From assembly GCA_014529385.2 (NCBI GenBank), contig CM043946.1, forward strand, positions 22,126,577 to 22,190,576: DNA of 64,000 nt, in the 5' to 3' direction. The notes beneath the pieces were generated by a model. It saw only the letters and a program-made list of their open reading frames with translations, was not told the DNA's origin and did no database searches. Every line of letters begins with the position of its first letter. The first letter of the stretch is position 1. The stretch is from Adiantum capillus-veneris (taxonomy: Eukaryota > Streptophyta > Polypodiopsida > Polypodiales > Pteridaceae). The position numbers and the translations under genes were made by a program. This document shows positions 11,301 through 22,637 of the stretch, in pieces.

Positions 11301-13107
11301 TGTACATGATGTACTTGATGAGAAAAGGGCTGAAAATGAGCAGGCTAGAGGTATGCTAAAATGGTTGGTGCACACTTTGCGTGATAGCAAATTGGATGCA
11401 CCTTTGTCTAGTCGTACTCGTTCAGGCTCTTGCCATGCATCTTATGTATCAAATTGTTATGATTTGGTTGTGTCTAGCTTACATGATGTTGAGGAACCTC
11501 TGTCTTTTGATGAAGCACAAAATTCAGAAAATTGGATGGCTGCCATGCAATCAAAATATGATGCACTTATAGAAAATGACACATGGACTTTATGTGATTT
11601 GCCTCCTGGCAATAAGGCTAGTGGTATGAAGTGGGTTCACAAATTGAAACGTAAGCCGGATGGTGAGATCGATCGCCATAAGGCTCAACTTGTTGCAAAG
11701 GGTTATGCTCAGCAAAAAGGCATAGATTATGAAGAGATTTTTTCTCCCACTTTTTGTATGACTACTGTGCGTTTTCTCTATGCATTGGCAGCTCATTTTG
11801 GTTGGGATGTACATCAATCAGACATTGTTACTGCTTTCTTGAATGGTGACATATTTGAGGAAGTTTATGTAATGCAGCCTCGTGGTTTTGTCATAAAAGG
11901 ACAAGAGGAAAAAGTGTGCAGATGTAAGAAGGTTTTGTATGGGTTGAAGCAATCTCCTCGTGCTTAGTATGAGAAAGTTGACACTCATTTGGTTAAACGA
12001 GGCTTTCGTAACAGTCCAACAGAAAGCACATTGTATGTAAAGCGTGAGGGTGATGTACTTCTCATTGTGGTTCTTTATGTCGATGATTAGCTGATCACTG
12101 GACCAAATGAGAGACATATTTCTGAATTTAAGGCTTATTTGAATGCTACTTTCAAGATGAAAGATTTGGGGCTATTGCATCATTACTTGGGTATACAGTT
12201 TAAGCAGTGTGATGGTGGTATTGCCTTGTGTCAGAAAAGTTACATAGAGACATTGCTATGTAAGTTTGGACTTGAGGATTGCAAACCTATTGCCACTCCC
12301 ATGGAAACAGGTTTGAAGTTCAGTCTACATGATGCTGGCGATCCTACTCACGTCACTCTTTACCAAACTGCTGTTGGCTACCTCATTTATGTATGCAACA
12401 CGAGGCCAGATATTCAGTTTGCAATCTCATAGGTCAGCAGATTTATGCATAGCCCAGGGTCTAAGCATTGGCAGGCTCTCAAGAGGATTTTCCGCTACCT
12501 TAGTGGCACTTTACATCTTGGCTTGTTTGATCCCAAGGGGGGATCATTGCCGCCATACTGACATAATTTTTCATACTCAGATTAGGCTGGTTGTTTTGAC
12601 ACGTGAGTGTCCACAAGTGGTTTTTGTTTCATGCTTGGCAGTTCATGTATATCATGGTTGAGGAAGAAGTAACCTATTGTGGCCACTTCGAGTTGTGAGG
12701 CTGAGTACAAGTCAGTCTTGACAGCTACGGTTGAGTGTTTATGGCTCAGACGCCTTATGGTTGATTTGGGTGTTGGATAGGACACTGCCAACACTATCTA
12801 CACTGACAGTCAGAGCGCATTGGCACTTGCGAGGAACCCAGTTTTTCATGCTCTCACAAAGCACATTGAGGTGCATTACCACTATGTCAAGGAGAGGCTC
12901 TCAGCAGGAGAGATTAGCTTGGCTTATGTGCCAACACAAGACAAGCTTGCAGATCTTTTCACAAAGGCATTGTCTCGTGAGAAGCTTGAAGCTTTCTGCA
13001 AACCTTTGGGCTTACTCCCCTTTGTGGGCTGATCATGTCCTCAAGACATGGCACTTCCCTTTACTCATGTGCCAGCTCTCGTTCACCGCATCACTCCAGG
13101 GGGGATT

Positions 13108-13329
13108 TGTTACCATATGTATGTGGTAGTGATGTGTGTGAACACACTAGGACCGCCGGGGCATTTTTCCCCTCTTTAGGAGGTTTTTCCCCCTGAGCAT
13201 TGTATATACGCCCATCACTCTAGGGCTATCCATCTTTCCGTTGCATACTAAGTAACACACTCTCTATTGTGTGCCTTGAGCTTCCTCCGTCTTCTCCAAG
13301 CTGTGTGCGTCTGCACCCTAATTCCAACA
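13108..13329 (+). repeat. 3' LTR of the copia fossil
   Basis: Same termini as the 5' LTR and preceded by a purine tract. Followed by ATAAC (13330-13334), the matching target-site duplication. Confidence 0.93.
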
Positions 13330-16298
13330 ATAACTTTGAACCACTTGACATCAAAGATAAAAATATCAAACTTTCTAAAGCTAATCTTCAAGATGTCTTG
13401 GATGTAGCCAAAGTATTCAAGCCGGCTAGTCTTTGTGTTCTCATCCTTGGCACTACTCCTAATTTCTTGGATGAAGCTTGCCCTAACACCACTATTGAAG
13501 GTGACCCTTTGTTCGTCTATCCGTTGCATTCTAAAGTGTCTAACATGCGACCACAAAGCTCCATATTTGTGATACTGCAGCCACAAAAGTGAAACAAACT
13601 TAAAGTTACTAAAGCTATGTGATCATGTGGAGCTCGAAAAGAAAGTTGTGAAAATGTACATGTCAATTGCAACCCCTTGACATCTCCTCTTCCTCTTCAG
13701 TAATCAACACTCCATTCCTCTTTTCTTCTAAGATTGTCGCATCTAACCAATGGCCAGTTGAAAAGTCAGACAATTTTTGAAGATGATCTAGAAAAAGAAG
13801 GTTTCAAGTGGCACGGTTGCACTTGAATTGCAAGTAAGCTGTCCAGCATTGTTGCTTTTTCCCTTCGTACCTCTCTAGCCACTTTTGCATGATGTTCGAG
13901 TTGTGAAGGCAAAATCTCATAACATTTTCTCTCATTGTCATCTTCCTAATGATGCCTTGTCTCTGCAGCTCATCCCTTGTCATGTTGATGTTGACCTCAG
14001 TAGTCCACATTTGGGTCATCTCTGGATCAAATGAGCCCAAAAATTAAATGATGAGGACAAGAGACTATTGTACAAGCCATCCTTCGGCCATGCTACCCTT
14101 GAGGCAAGCCCTTTGAAGATGAAGGCCTTTAAAGTCTTCATGAATCACTCTAAGAAGAATATCCACCTGCTATGGACTACCCCAACAATTGCAGCTTCAT
14201 CGACCACATGCACAAGTAGATGCATTTGGATGGTAAGAATGTTTGTTGGAAAGTAATCCTCCACCATACACACTACTTCAATAGCATTTAACTATGCTAC
14301 ATCGATGCTGTCTTTTCTTATCTCTTTTGAACTAATCCAATGTACCAACTCACTAATTTTATTAATTGTTCTTCTAACGTCATCTATCAAACAATCCTCT
14401 ATGGAAATTGGTAAGATAAAATGTAAAAATTTGTGCCAATCGTGGGACTTAAGACCACTAAGATTGTCATCTCTTGTAAAATATGTTTTGAAACATTGCA
14501 TGCACCCGGTGGGATTCTTGAATGAAGATATAGTCTTCTTTACTTTTTGCTCTTTTGCACCACTTAAAACCCATGGACCTTTTGGTATAGCAAACTTTCC
14601 ATTGGGTTTACGTCGAGGCCACATCTCTGGCATCCGACCCATAGCCTGTATGTCATCTCTTTGGGCCTTGCTCTCCATTTTTCTAGTGATGGTTTTCCAT
14701 ATGATTTCCCCCACATTCTTGAAGATGTGTTGAATCGAGCAAATGATTATTCAGTGGGTCACTCCAGTACGAGATTTCATTGAAAATAGAAAGTATTTTC
14801 ATTCCGGGTGGCATGAAATATCCTCTCTCTAGCCACATTTTTTTCCAATAGCTCTTGCAGTGGATGCATGTCATGCTTGCATATGTTTGGTCCACATTGC
14901 TCATGTCCTTTAGACAAAAATCTACCATGCTCCTCGTAAACTATACTACTCAAATGATTAGAGTGGCAAAAGCCAAGTTGAGGACCACATTTTGGACATG
15001 CATGATTGCTTGAGTAACTCAAAACTGAAAAATTATAAAATTAAAATATAAAATCATTGGCATAGCCAAGAATAACATGTATCTGAGGGTTTTAAAGGCA
15101 CTTACCTGAACACTCACCAAAGCCTGGTCAATCGTGTATGGTCCACATGAGAATGCCTTGCACATATACATTTTTTCGTCTGATTGGTTGGAAAATATCA
15201 ACAACATCGATCCCCCTCCACAAGATTTGGAGCTCTTCTATAAGTGGTGCCACATAGTGAGGTTGTTTGAGGCGGGCAACAAGAGAGGTGACCTCTAAAC
15301 ACCCCTCAAGGCTCCCGTGCTGCTCAATTGGGGCTGGGGCAACCACAAGCACAACATAACAACAAACCCACAGCCAAATCCAAACAAGATAGGGGCACCA
15401 CCTAGTTATAGTATGCGAACTAGGACGCAAGAGAGATTTTGTCACAACCAAGAAGATGCACCACAAAAACACACACAAGCAACCTCACACCAGGACACAC
15501 ACAAAATGGACTAGAGAGAGCTAGAGCAAAGGGAAGAGAGAGAGGAATGGATCTTGCATATTACCTTATTTGTGACTTGCAAATGGAGATAGTTTGTTAT
15601 GATGCTATCATATATCTTGTACAAAATTAACTCAATGCTTAGTGAATGTTAAACATTGCCATTGTGCAACAGGTCATGTCTCTCACTTTTGAGACGGTCA
15701 TAGACAACATTCATGGCTACTTATGCACACACACATAGGCCATGCTTTAATATTTGATGTATAAATTGTTGAGCTTATAGGTGAAGCTACTCTAAATATA
15801 GCCGTGGGTCCCCTCTATATAAACACCATCGTGTGTGCGTATCCTATACACTTTGGGGTTGTACTCTCTGCACATCGTCTTTCTGTTCTTCTCTTTCTCT
15901 GTATCCTCAACCTAAATAAGGGTGGGAGTGGGGATCACATGCTAATTCTTCCTTGAGTTGTGGGCCATCTAGTACCTAATGTAGCTTACTATACAAGGAT
16001 GGATTTTTTTTTAAACTAGCTTGAATTAGAGCCATTCTAGAGTAGCTAGTATAGTTTTATCAAGGTTGCTAATTTCCTAGGCCAGTTATGTAAACTTTGT
16101 AGCTAGTAGGAATATCTAATCATAACCTTTAGGATTTAGAATTCATAATAGGGAACTCAAATTTTTCCTATATGTTGTTTTTAGTACATCATCATCATGA
16201 CCATGATCCTCCTTAAGGAGAACCTTTTTGTGCTATTGACAAAAGCTCTATGGCTCCTCAGGAATGTAAAAGCCCAAAGCAATCCAAAATAGCACGTA

Positions 16299-16625
16299 TA
16301 TATTGACAAAATTAAATGTGGCAATATAAATTTATTAATAAGTCTGCATAATGGTTGACTAATGCTATGTCCCCAAAAAAACTCGTGAGTCTAAAAGAAA
16401 GATTAGTTTTGATCGCCAACCCATATAAATCTCCGGGGAAACTGTATCTTCTGAAACATGTCTATATGGACAAAATTCAGCGTGGCAATATAACTATATT
16501 GATAAGTCTGTGGAATGAAAAAACGTGACTTTTTTGTGCCTTATGCTTTGTCCCCACTCGTGAGTCTAAAAGAAAAATTAGTTCTGATCATCAACACATA
16601 GAAATTTGCAGAAAAATGTATCTCT
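16299..16625. repeat. Diverged tandem duplication, ~165-bp period
   Basis: The first copy (from about 16299) and the second (from about 16464) share GACAAAATT, GTGGCAATATAA, GATAAGTCTG, CTCGTGAGTCTAAAAGAAA, a TTAGTT.TGATC segment and GTATCT. Many substitutions and small indels show it is old. Confidence 0.65.
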
Positions 16626-18137
16626 TGGGAGGTAAGATTCCCAAAGTCTTCTCACTATGCAATAGATGGCAAGAAATGCCTCTTTCGAGTAAACTGCAAT
16701 GGAACATCAAGTTCGAAGTATGGGATGGTCAATATATGAGATATTTTACAAGTCGCACATTATTCTCGTATTTAATGATCCTTGAATTTTTAGCTCAATA
16801 AAGGATTTCCCAAAAGAGTAGATCTTCTATGATATTGCAATTTTTTTTCCAAGCCTTGAATTTTATGTCCCATTATGTTACCAACCTAGTGTTAAAGGCC
16901 ACAAATACTAAGCTTTGCTAGAGTATCCTATGGAGATGATGCTTCCCTCTTGGAGAACTTATGCGAGTAAACATGTGTGCAATCAAAGGGAAAATGAGAA
17001 GTGTTCTCAATAACGTCATACTCAAAAGGATGGAAAGTGCTCTGCAGCTAATAGTTTGTGATGGGAACAAACAAAAGGGGTATAGAGTCAATCTCATAGG
17101 CATAGAAGATCAATGCTTGCTTTGTACAAAAGTGAAAAGAGAAAACATTGGGAAGAATTAATCCCTTGAACGTTCCGGGGTTTTTTAATTTTTATAGCCA
17201 TAAGCGCGAGGAATTTGTATTAGAAGAGCAAAAAAAAAGTTACATCAGGGGTAGCTTGACATATACATGGACTTAACATTGACATAAAATCGGATAGGTT
17301 TGAGAAAGGTTGGTTTTGAATTCGAGATAAGAAGTGTGCTACAAGTCTGAAGTGCTCTCCCGTTATGTGCATTTTACACCCTTAGTATGCAAAGGTGGTC
17401 GACACTAGAAGTCTAGAAGGACCAATGAAAAAGATTTGTTTGGATAGTGTTTGTGCGTGTTGGAGAATGCCGGTGCGCGCGTGAAGCGCAAAGAAAATTG
17501 GAATGGAGGGATGGTTGTTTATGTGAATTGCAATTAGTTACCACAAATATGCTCAATTCTCACTTCCCTAGAAAATGTACAGGTTTGTCGTGCAAGTAAA
17601 ACCAAAAGACACCTTTCTCAATCACATTAACCTCTTTGGTCTTTATACTGCACACGGGCGCGGGCAGCTTGAAAGTTGAAAGCTATAGAAATCCAATTGC
17701 ATCTTTTGAAATTGAAAATTCATTTAAAATAACTAAAAAAACAAGTTGTTTTGCTAGATCGGACATAGAATATTTTGCATGTAGTAAAAATAGTTTGATT
17801 GGCTGATGCAGCGGCGCATGTATCTATCTCACTTTTCAGACGCTCGTGTAGACGGCCGTCATGGGCTTTGAAATTTGATGCATTAATAATTGAGGGCTAT
17901 ATATATCGCGTACTATATATGTACATGCACTGCCTATATCTGCGTGATCGCCGGGATCGTTTATTATACAAGAATATAAATGTACCTCATTAATTGGAAT
18001 ATTCTTAGTGCTAATCCAAGGCTTACTTAGAGTTAGAGCATAATATACTTGCTGTTTGGGAATCCGGGATAGGCTAGCCGCTATACTACTATAGCTGATG
18101 AGAGCATCTCGGAGCGAATAATATATCGAAGGTTTAA

Positions 18138-18179
18138 CAGCGGAATGTGGGCGTCCCTCAGCGGAATGTGGGCGTCCCT
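18138..18179. repeat. Perfect 21-bp tandem pair
   Basis: CAGCGGAATGTGGGCGTCCCT occurs twice in direct contact. Confidence 0.85.
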
Positions 18180-18379
18180 CAGGACTAAATAACACATAGT
18201 ATTAAAGAAGGGGGGGGAAGGGGATCGAGGGCAGAGAAGTGCGCGCATGAAAATCGGAGAGGTTGTAGTCGTAGATGGACACTTAAAAACTAAACCCGAT
18301 CATAGATTAAACTCGGCCACATATTAAATTCGGATAGCGTCTATGTTTTAATAATAAAACCCCAAAAATCCGGGCCATG

Positions 18380-18475
18380 GGTACAACATGTGCGCGCGGG
18401 TGGGATGGTTACCTCATGCGTCACAATTTGAGCGACGAGGCCTTTAGTTCAAATCGAGTCGCCGCCCGGGTTCCT
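18380..18475 (+). repeat. Possible tRNA-derived SINE fragment
   Basis: GGGATGGTTACCTCATG resembles a pol III A box, and about 45 bp later TTTAGTTCAAATCGAGTCG resembles a B box. The following GCCGCCCGGGTTCC fits a tRNA-derived SINE body. No A-tail or target duplication was confirmed, so this stays weak. Confidence 0.3.
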
Positions 18476-19187
18476 TTTCGCGTTGACTTATCGCGCGTCC
18501 GGGTTTAATCTGCCTCGAGCTCCTCGCATCCACTTCCGCGTCGTCGATCCTCTTAACCCCCCCCCCCTTTTTAATGTTATGTGTCACTTAGTGTCGTGGG
18601 TGTCCCCCCTTAATAAAATAGAAGGTTCCTTTTACTAAAATAAAAGGTTCCTCCAATCAATATCAGCCAGCTGCCACGGGGTGCTACGGACAATATAGTA
18701 TCGTTGCTTCTAAGATTGTAAGGCCTCTTGCAACTAATTGCAACTTTAATTTGCAAGGAAAGCGGCCATTTCCCAACGGCTTTCAAGAAAAACCAGCACA
18801 ATGCAGGCCAATGCCAATGGGCATCGACCATTTCATAAGTAGCTTCACACAAGTACACAGGGGACACAAGGCATCTTTGGCAGAAGAGATTCATGCCTTA
18901 CTGTGCTTTACCTTGCCAAACTATCCAATGCACACAATATATAGATTGAGGTGCATGCATGGGACTAAAAGATTCCTCAGTCTCTTCAATTCTAGACCGC
19001 CCCTCCCCCTTTTGTCCCAGCTTACCTCACTTAAAGAAGCCCTCAGAGCACGGCCTCATACGTTTCCAAAATCGTTGATTTTGCTGCAGATTTGGCCTGA
19101 CTTTTCGTCATTAGAATTTAGACCCCCTATAAGTACATTTCCCTGCTTTGATTTGGAAAGATTCCCGGTAAAGCGGTTATTATAAGG

Positions 19188-19212
19188 GCCCTCTCTCTCT
19201 CTCTCTCTCTGA
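19188..19212. repeat. Short (CT)n tract upstream of the bHLH gene
   Basis: About 12 CT units, roughly 400 bp upstream of the candidate TATA boxes. CT/GA tracts are common in plant promoters and leaders. Confidence 0.8.
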
Positions 19213-19582
19213 CTAAAGCATGCAGTCAGGCTATACCGTCAAGTGGTAGACCAGCAGACTTGTAGCCTGTAGGCAGGAAGGAGGGACAAGCAGGTGGACA
19301 AGCGTATCGTGGTCCGTGGAAGATGCGAGAGAGGAAATCGTTGTGAGCAGGTACAGCGTGACAAAGATTACTTTTACTTTTACTAGACTGAATTGCTATG
19401 GCGGCGTGAGACGAGGAAGAGAGTTGGGAAGCAACAAAAAGAGGCGCGGGGGATACCCTTTTTGTCTCCACGATGAGAGAGCGGAGGGAGACCCCTACGC
19501 AGGCTATCATAAGAAACACACGCAATATAAGAACGCGTATTGGTCACGACCAGTAGCTCTCCCCACTTCAAGCCCCAGCTCT

Positions 19583-19614
19583 TATAAATGCGCGCAGAGA
19601 GTTCGTCTATATAA
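19583..19614 (+). promoter_or_regulatory. Candidate TATA boxes of the bHLH gene
   Basis: TATAAAT (19583-19589) and TATATAAC (19608-19614) lie about 470-495 bp upstream of the predicted ATG at 20078. This would give a long 5' leader, as is usual for regulatory genes. No transcript evidence is available here. Confidence 0.35.
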
Positions 19615-20077
19615 CTATCCTAGCTATCTACCCGTGCTACCAGCTACTAGATAATATCATCACGCTCACCATGCTAGAAGATCGAGCCACAGCGTCTAGC
19701 TTGATAACAACAATAAGTAGCCCGGGCCTCTTCGCATGCCTGCATGCAGTACTCTAGGCGTATTACTAACAAACCCTACACCTCATTATTAATTAAGGTG
19801 TCGTCCGTCATTCTTCTACATTTCTGAAGAACAAGATATGGTGATCCTTGCTTACAGTACCTTGTCTGAGTCTAGCTAGCTATTATACGCTCTCTTATAG
19901 TAGTGACTACCATTATTCAGTTGTATGGTTGTGATCGTGGCATTACCGACACTGCCCCTTTTTTTAAAATCATGCAGCTTCAGTCTTTCCTTCTCATGCA
20001 AAGCTCTTGCGGAAGAGAGCATCTCACCTTGAAAATATAGCAGCCTGCTCGTGTCTCTCTAAAGACAAGAAGACAAT

Positions 20078-22637
20078 ATGGAGCCAAGTTCAAACGTAAG
20101 ACGTTCAAACCACAGCTCTAATTTGCAGTCTTTTGTTCATCTGAAGTACAAAGTCTGACCTTAGCTCATGAAATCTTTGTGATGCAGTTATCTCCTACAA
20201 CCTGAAAATCAATTATATTAATATATGCTGACATTAATATTAATTACACTGCTGACACTACTAATTACTCTGCTGAAGCTGATCATTGAGTGTTGGACTG
20301 TTTGCAGCATCCAGCCTGCAGAACTCCTTTTCCCTTCTTTGAGCTTCACCAAGTAGCAGCCGATGACGCTGGCGACATTATGGCCACGTCTACACCTTCA
20401 GCTATGGACATTCTCTGCGACATTGTAAACAGTGAGTACTCACATACAAGCTATACAACGGCACCTCCTGCAGTGGTCAGCTCATCCTCCCAACATACAG
20501 CTCATCGCCTCAAAAATGAGAAAGAAAGTTTTCTGGACATCCTTTTATACTCGAGTGGAAGCAAGGCGATGGAAACTGTTAACCACAATGAGATGCAGAT
20601 GATCAATCAACAGCATCCTCCTCCTTACAACATTCTCATTCCTGATGTCTCTGATTTGAATTCCATGCCAGTGACGTCTTCAACACAATTAGCCTTTTCT
20701 AGCTCTCCTGATATGCATCATCATAATTTCAAGCTCCCTTTATTGGAGCAAGAACCAGAGACGAGCATTACTAACAGTCAAGTTGATGAGACGTTCAAGC
20801 ACAAGGAGATTCGCCGGAATCTAGAGAGGTCGATGCAGCAATTTACCGGTCCAAGGCAACCATCATATTATTCCTCGGAGACGCTGGTTTTAAGCCAGGC
20901 TGGAGAGGGCAGGGTGGACTCAGATCACAGGTTGAATGAGGTGAGCTCATGCAGTAGCCCCATGAGGTTTTATGACTATGATACTCCCATGGTCGACAAG
21001 GTGCAGAGCAGTAGCAGTGCTAAGCCTTGTATATTGAATGAAGATGAAGATATAGTGAACATGAAGTGGGATGCAAAGGGGGCTTTTGAGGCAAGGAGCA
21101 GTGTCAAGCCTCATATTGATGAGGAACATAAGCCATTGATGAAGACTAGAAAGGTTGGTGCAAGGCATAATATAATTGTTGAGAATAGCTCTCATTGTAG
21201 CAAGAAGAGTGATAAGACTAGTTATAATAGTATTGCAAGGCTTAAGCAGGGAGGGAGTACTGACAAGAGTACTCGTGCTAACCTTAATATCACTACACAT
21301 AGCAGCAGCTCTAATTTATTGAAGCTGGCTGCCGGGCAGAGTCAATATGATAGGAGCAAGAGGCTGCATGTAGAGGGCTCAGGGGCACGTGTGGGAAGGT
21401 CATTAGTTGGGGCCGGGCCGATTAGAGAGCCACTTGCCGAGGGCTCATTGGGTGAGAAAGGGCAGAAGAGGGCACGTGTCGACAGCCCAGAAGCGGCGGG
21501 TGCGTATAATATTGTGGAAGAGCCCAGTACTGCAACGCCTGCAGCAGCGAGCGAGCAGGGACTAGCCAGCAACAGAAACACGACTCATATTAGCGTGGAG
21601 AGGAACCGGCGCAAACAAATGAACGAGCACCTGGCCATTCTTCGTTCCCTCATGCCCGCCTCTTACGTCCAACGGGTAAGCCAAGCTTGGCTAAGATATA
21701 GAATTGCTTTGCCAATATTGTTTTCACAAATTTAACAATGTATTATGATTTTGTGTTACAGAATGACCAAGCATCAATAATAGGTGGAGTGGTGGAGTTT
21801 TTAAAAGAGCTCCAACAACTGCTAAACTCCTTAGAGACACAGAAGCGTCGACGGGCTTATGTCGCAGAGGCAATTAGTCCACGTGTATCAGGTGAAAGCG
21901 GGGGACCAAGCCCACGTGGTAGCATTGTCCACCAACATAGTCCACGTGGCACCACACAAGAGCTAGTGGCCACTTCACGCTCTCCTTTGGCTGATGTGGA
22001 GGTGAAGCTTGCCGGTGGTGCGCACGTAATATTGCGCACCCTCTCTCACAAATCAACACGTGGCCAATTGCTCCACCTCATAGCAGCCCTTGAGTGCATG
22101 AATCTTGAGATCCTCCATCTCAACATAACAACTCTACAGCAATCAGTTCTTTATACTTTCACACTCAAAGTATGCTCTTTGAATTGATTCTAATATGCAT
22201 CCATGACACGAATGATGATAGCATGCAAAAATTATCTCATGCAAAATATCTAATGCATAAACACAGAATGTAGATATGTATAGTGTACCATATGTTATCT
22301 TTTATGCATATACACATCTAATAGACATATGTATATGTATGTACACATACAAATATTGCACAACGTATACATGTACACATCTAGTAGCCATAAGCATATG
22401 TAAAAGTAGTTATAAATATGACTGAAGTTAAGCTTACCCGCCGATGTAGACATTCTGAGTCCTTTTGAAGGCCTAGTTTTGCAGTTAGTTATAATTCCAT
22501 TTCCTCTTTCACTACAATAATATCTAACTCAATCTTTTTTTTGAAATTAGATTGGAATTGAGTGCCGCCTAAGCGTGGACGACCTTGCAGATGTTGGCCA
22601 ACAAATTTTCAAAGACATTCATGCCAGAAAGTTGTAA
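20078..22637 (+). CDS. Group Ia bHLH transcription factor, SPEECHLESS/MUTE/FAMA (SMF) type
   Basis: Predicted exons: 20078-20095 (MEPSSN, GTAAG donor), 20308-21675, 21762-22169 and 22551-22637, all phase 0, about 626 aa. An alternative start is the in-frame ATG at 20380. The basic region has [16 protein letters not shown] with the His-Glu-Arg triad for E-box binding (residue ~433 on), then helix 1 [13 protein letters not shown], an intron in the loop, and [20 protein letters not shown]. This wording is diagnostic for group Ia. The last ~85 residues form the conserved ACT-like domain ([10 protein letters not shown], then [16 protein letters not shown]), and the last exon [20 protein letters not shown] resembles the C-terminus of MUTE and SPEECHLESS. 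In angiosperms and mosses these proteins pair with ICE/SCRM bHLHs in the nucleus to drive stomatal differentiation. The long N-terminus is poorly conserved. Several Ser-Pro sites lie between the two domains. All exons are open, so the gene looks functional. Confidence 0.9.

Larger units (their letters stand above)
8160..13329 (+). mobile_element. Ty1/copia LTR retrotransposon fossil
   Basis: A full-length layout: 5' LTR, a primer-binding site matching initiator tRNA-Met (TGGTATCAAAGC, from 8398), gag (about 8.76-9.8 kb, with a CCHC zinc knuckle near 9.6 kb), protease (about 9.8-10.1), integrase (about 10.25-11.05, with the GVAERKNR region), reverse transcriptase (about 11.5-12.4), RNase H (about 12.7-13.03), a purine tract (CCAGGGGGGATT) and the 3' LTR. 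Integrase before reverse transcriptase marks it as copia. ATAAC is duplicated at both ends. It is broken, with roughly half a dozen interruptions. The two LTRs differ at about 15 positions plus small indels by eye, so it is not recent but far younger than the CACTA copy it landed in. Confidence 0.95.
7705..15310 (-). mobile_element. Old CACTA (En/Spm) transposase remnant, interrupted by a copia element
   Basis: On the minus strand, pieces align in order with the TNP2 transposase of the intact element at 48.7-56.4 kb: PLIEELQILWRGIDVVDI with GILMWTIHD (about 15.3-15.1 kb); SNHACPKCGPQLGF and PPGMK/ISYWSDPLNNHLLD (15.0-14.7); NGKFAIPKGPWVLSGAKEQK with GLKSHDWHKF (14.7-14.3); ILPISIEDCL to SRWIFFLE (14.4-14.1); LEYFGYIQDILKI with FDVKWFKVI (13.5-13.3); and, beyond the inserted LTR element, GPNATVRKDNSG and WIYVVQVAPQSKQVCEG (8.15-7.8). 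Multiple stops and frameshifts are present (for example near 14.85, 14.1 and 13.9 kb). The N-terminal exon and both element ends are not recognisable. It is much more diverged than E1-E4, so older. Confidence 0.8.
15480..18370. other. Intergenic spacer without a supported gene
   Basis: AT-rich sequence with only short chance frames. It contains a diverged direct repeat (see 16299-16625) and a 21-bp perfect tandem pair (18138-18179). I see no RNA gene and no transposon end in it. Confidence 0.5.

Noticed and set aside
19236-19280. A tRNA-like string (AGTGGTAGACCAGCAGACTTG)
   Set aside because: No acceptor stem or T-arm can be paired around it, so it is not a tRNA gene.
19226-19654. Overlapping frames just upstream of the bHLH gene
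   Set aside because: They lie over the candidate promoter and leader, show no family resemblance and overlap on opposite strands.
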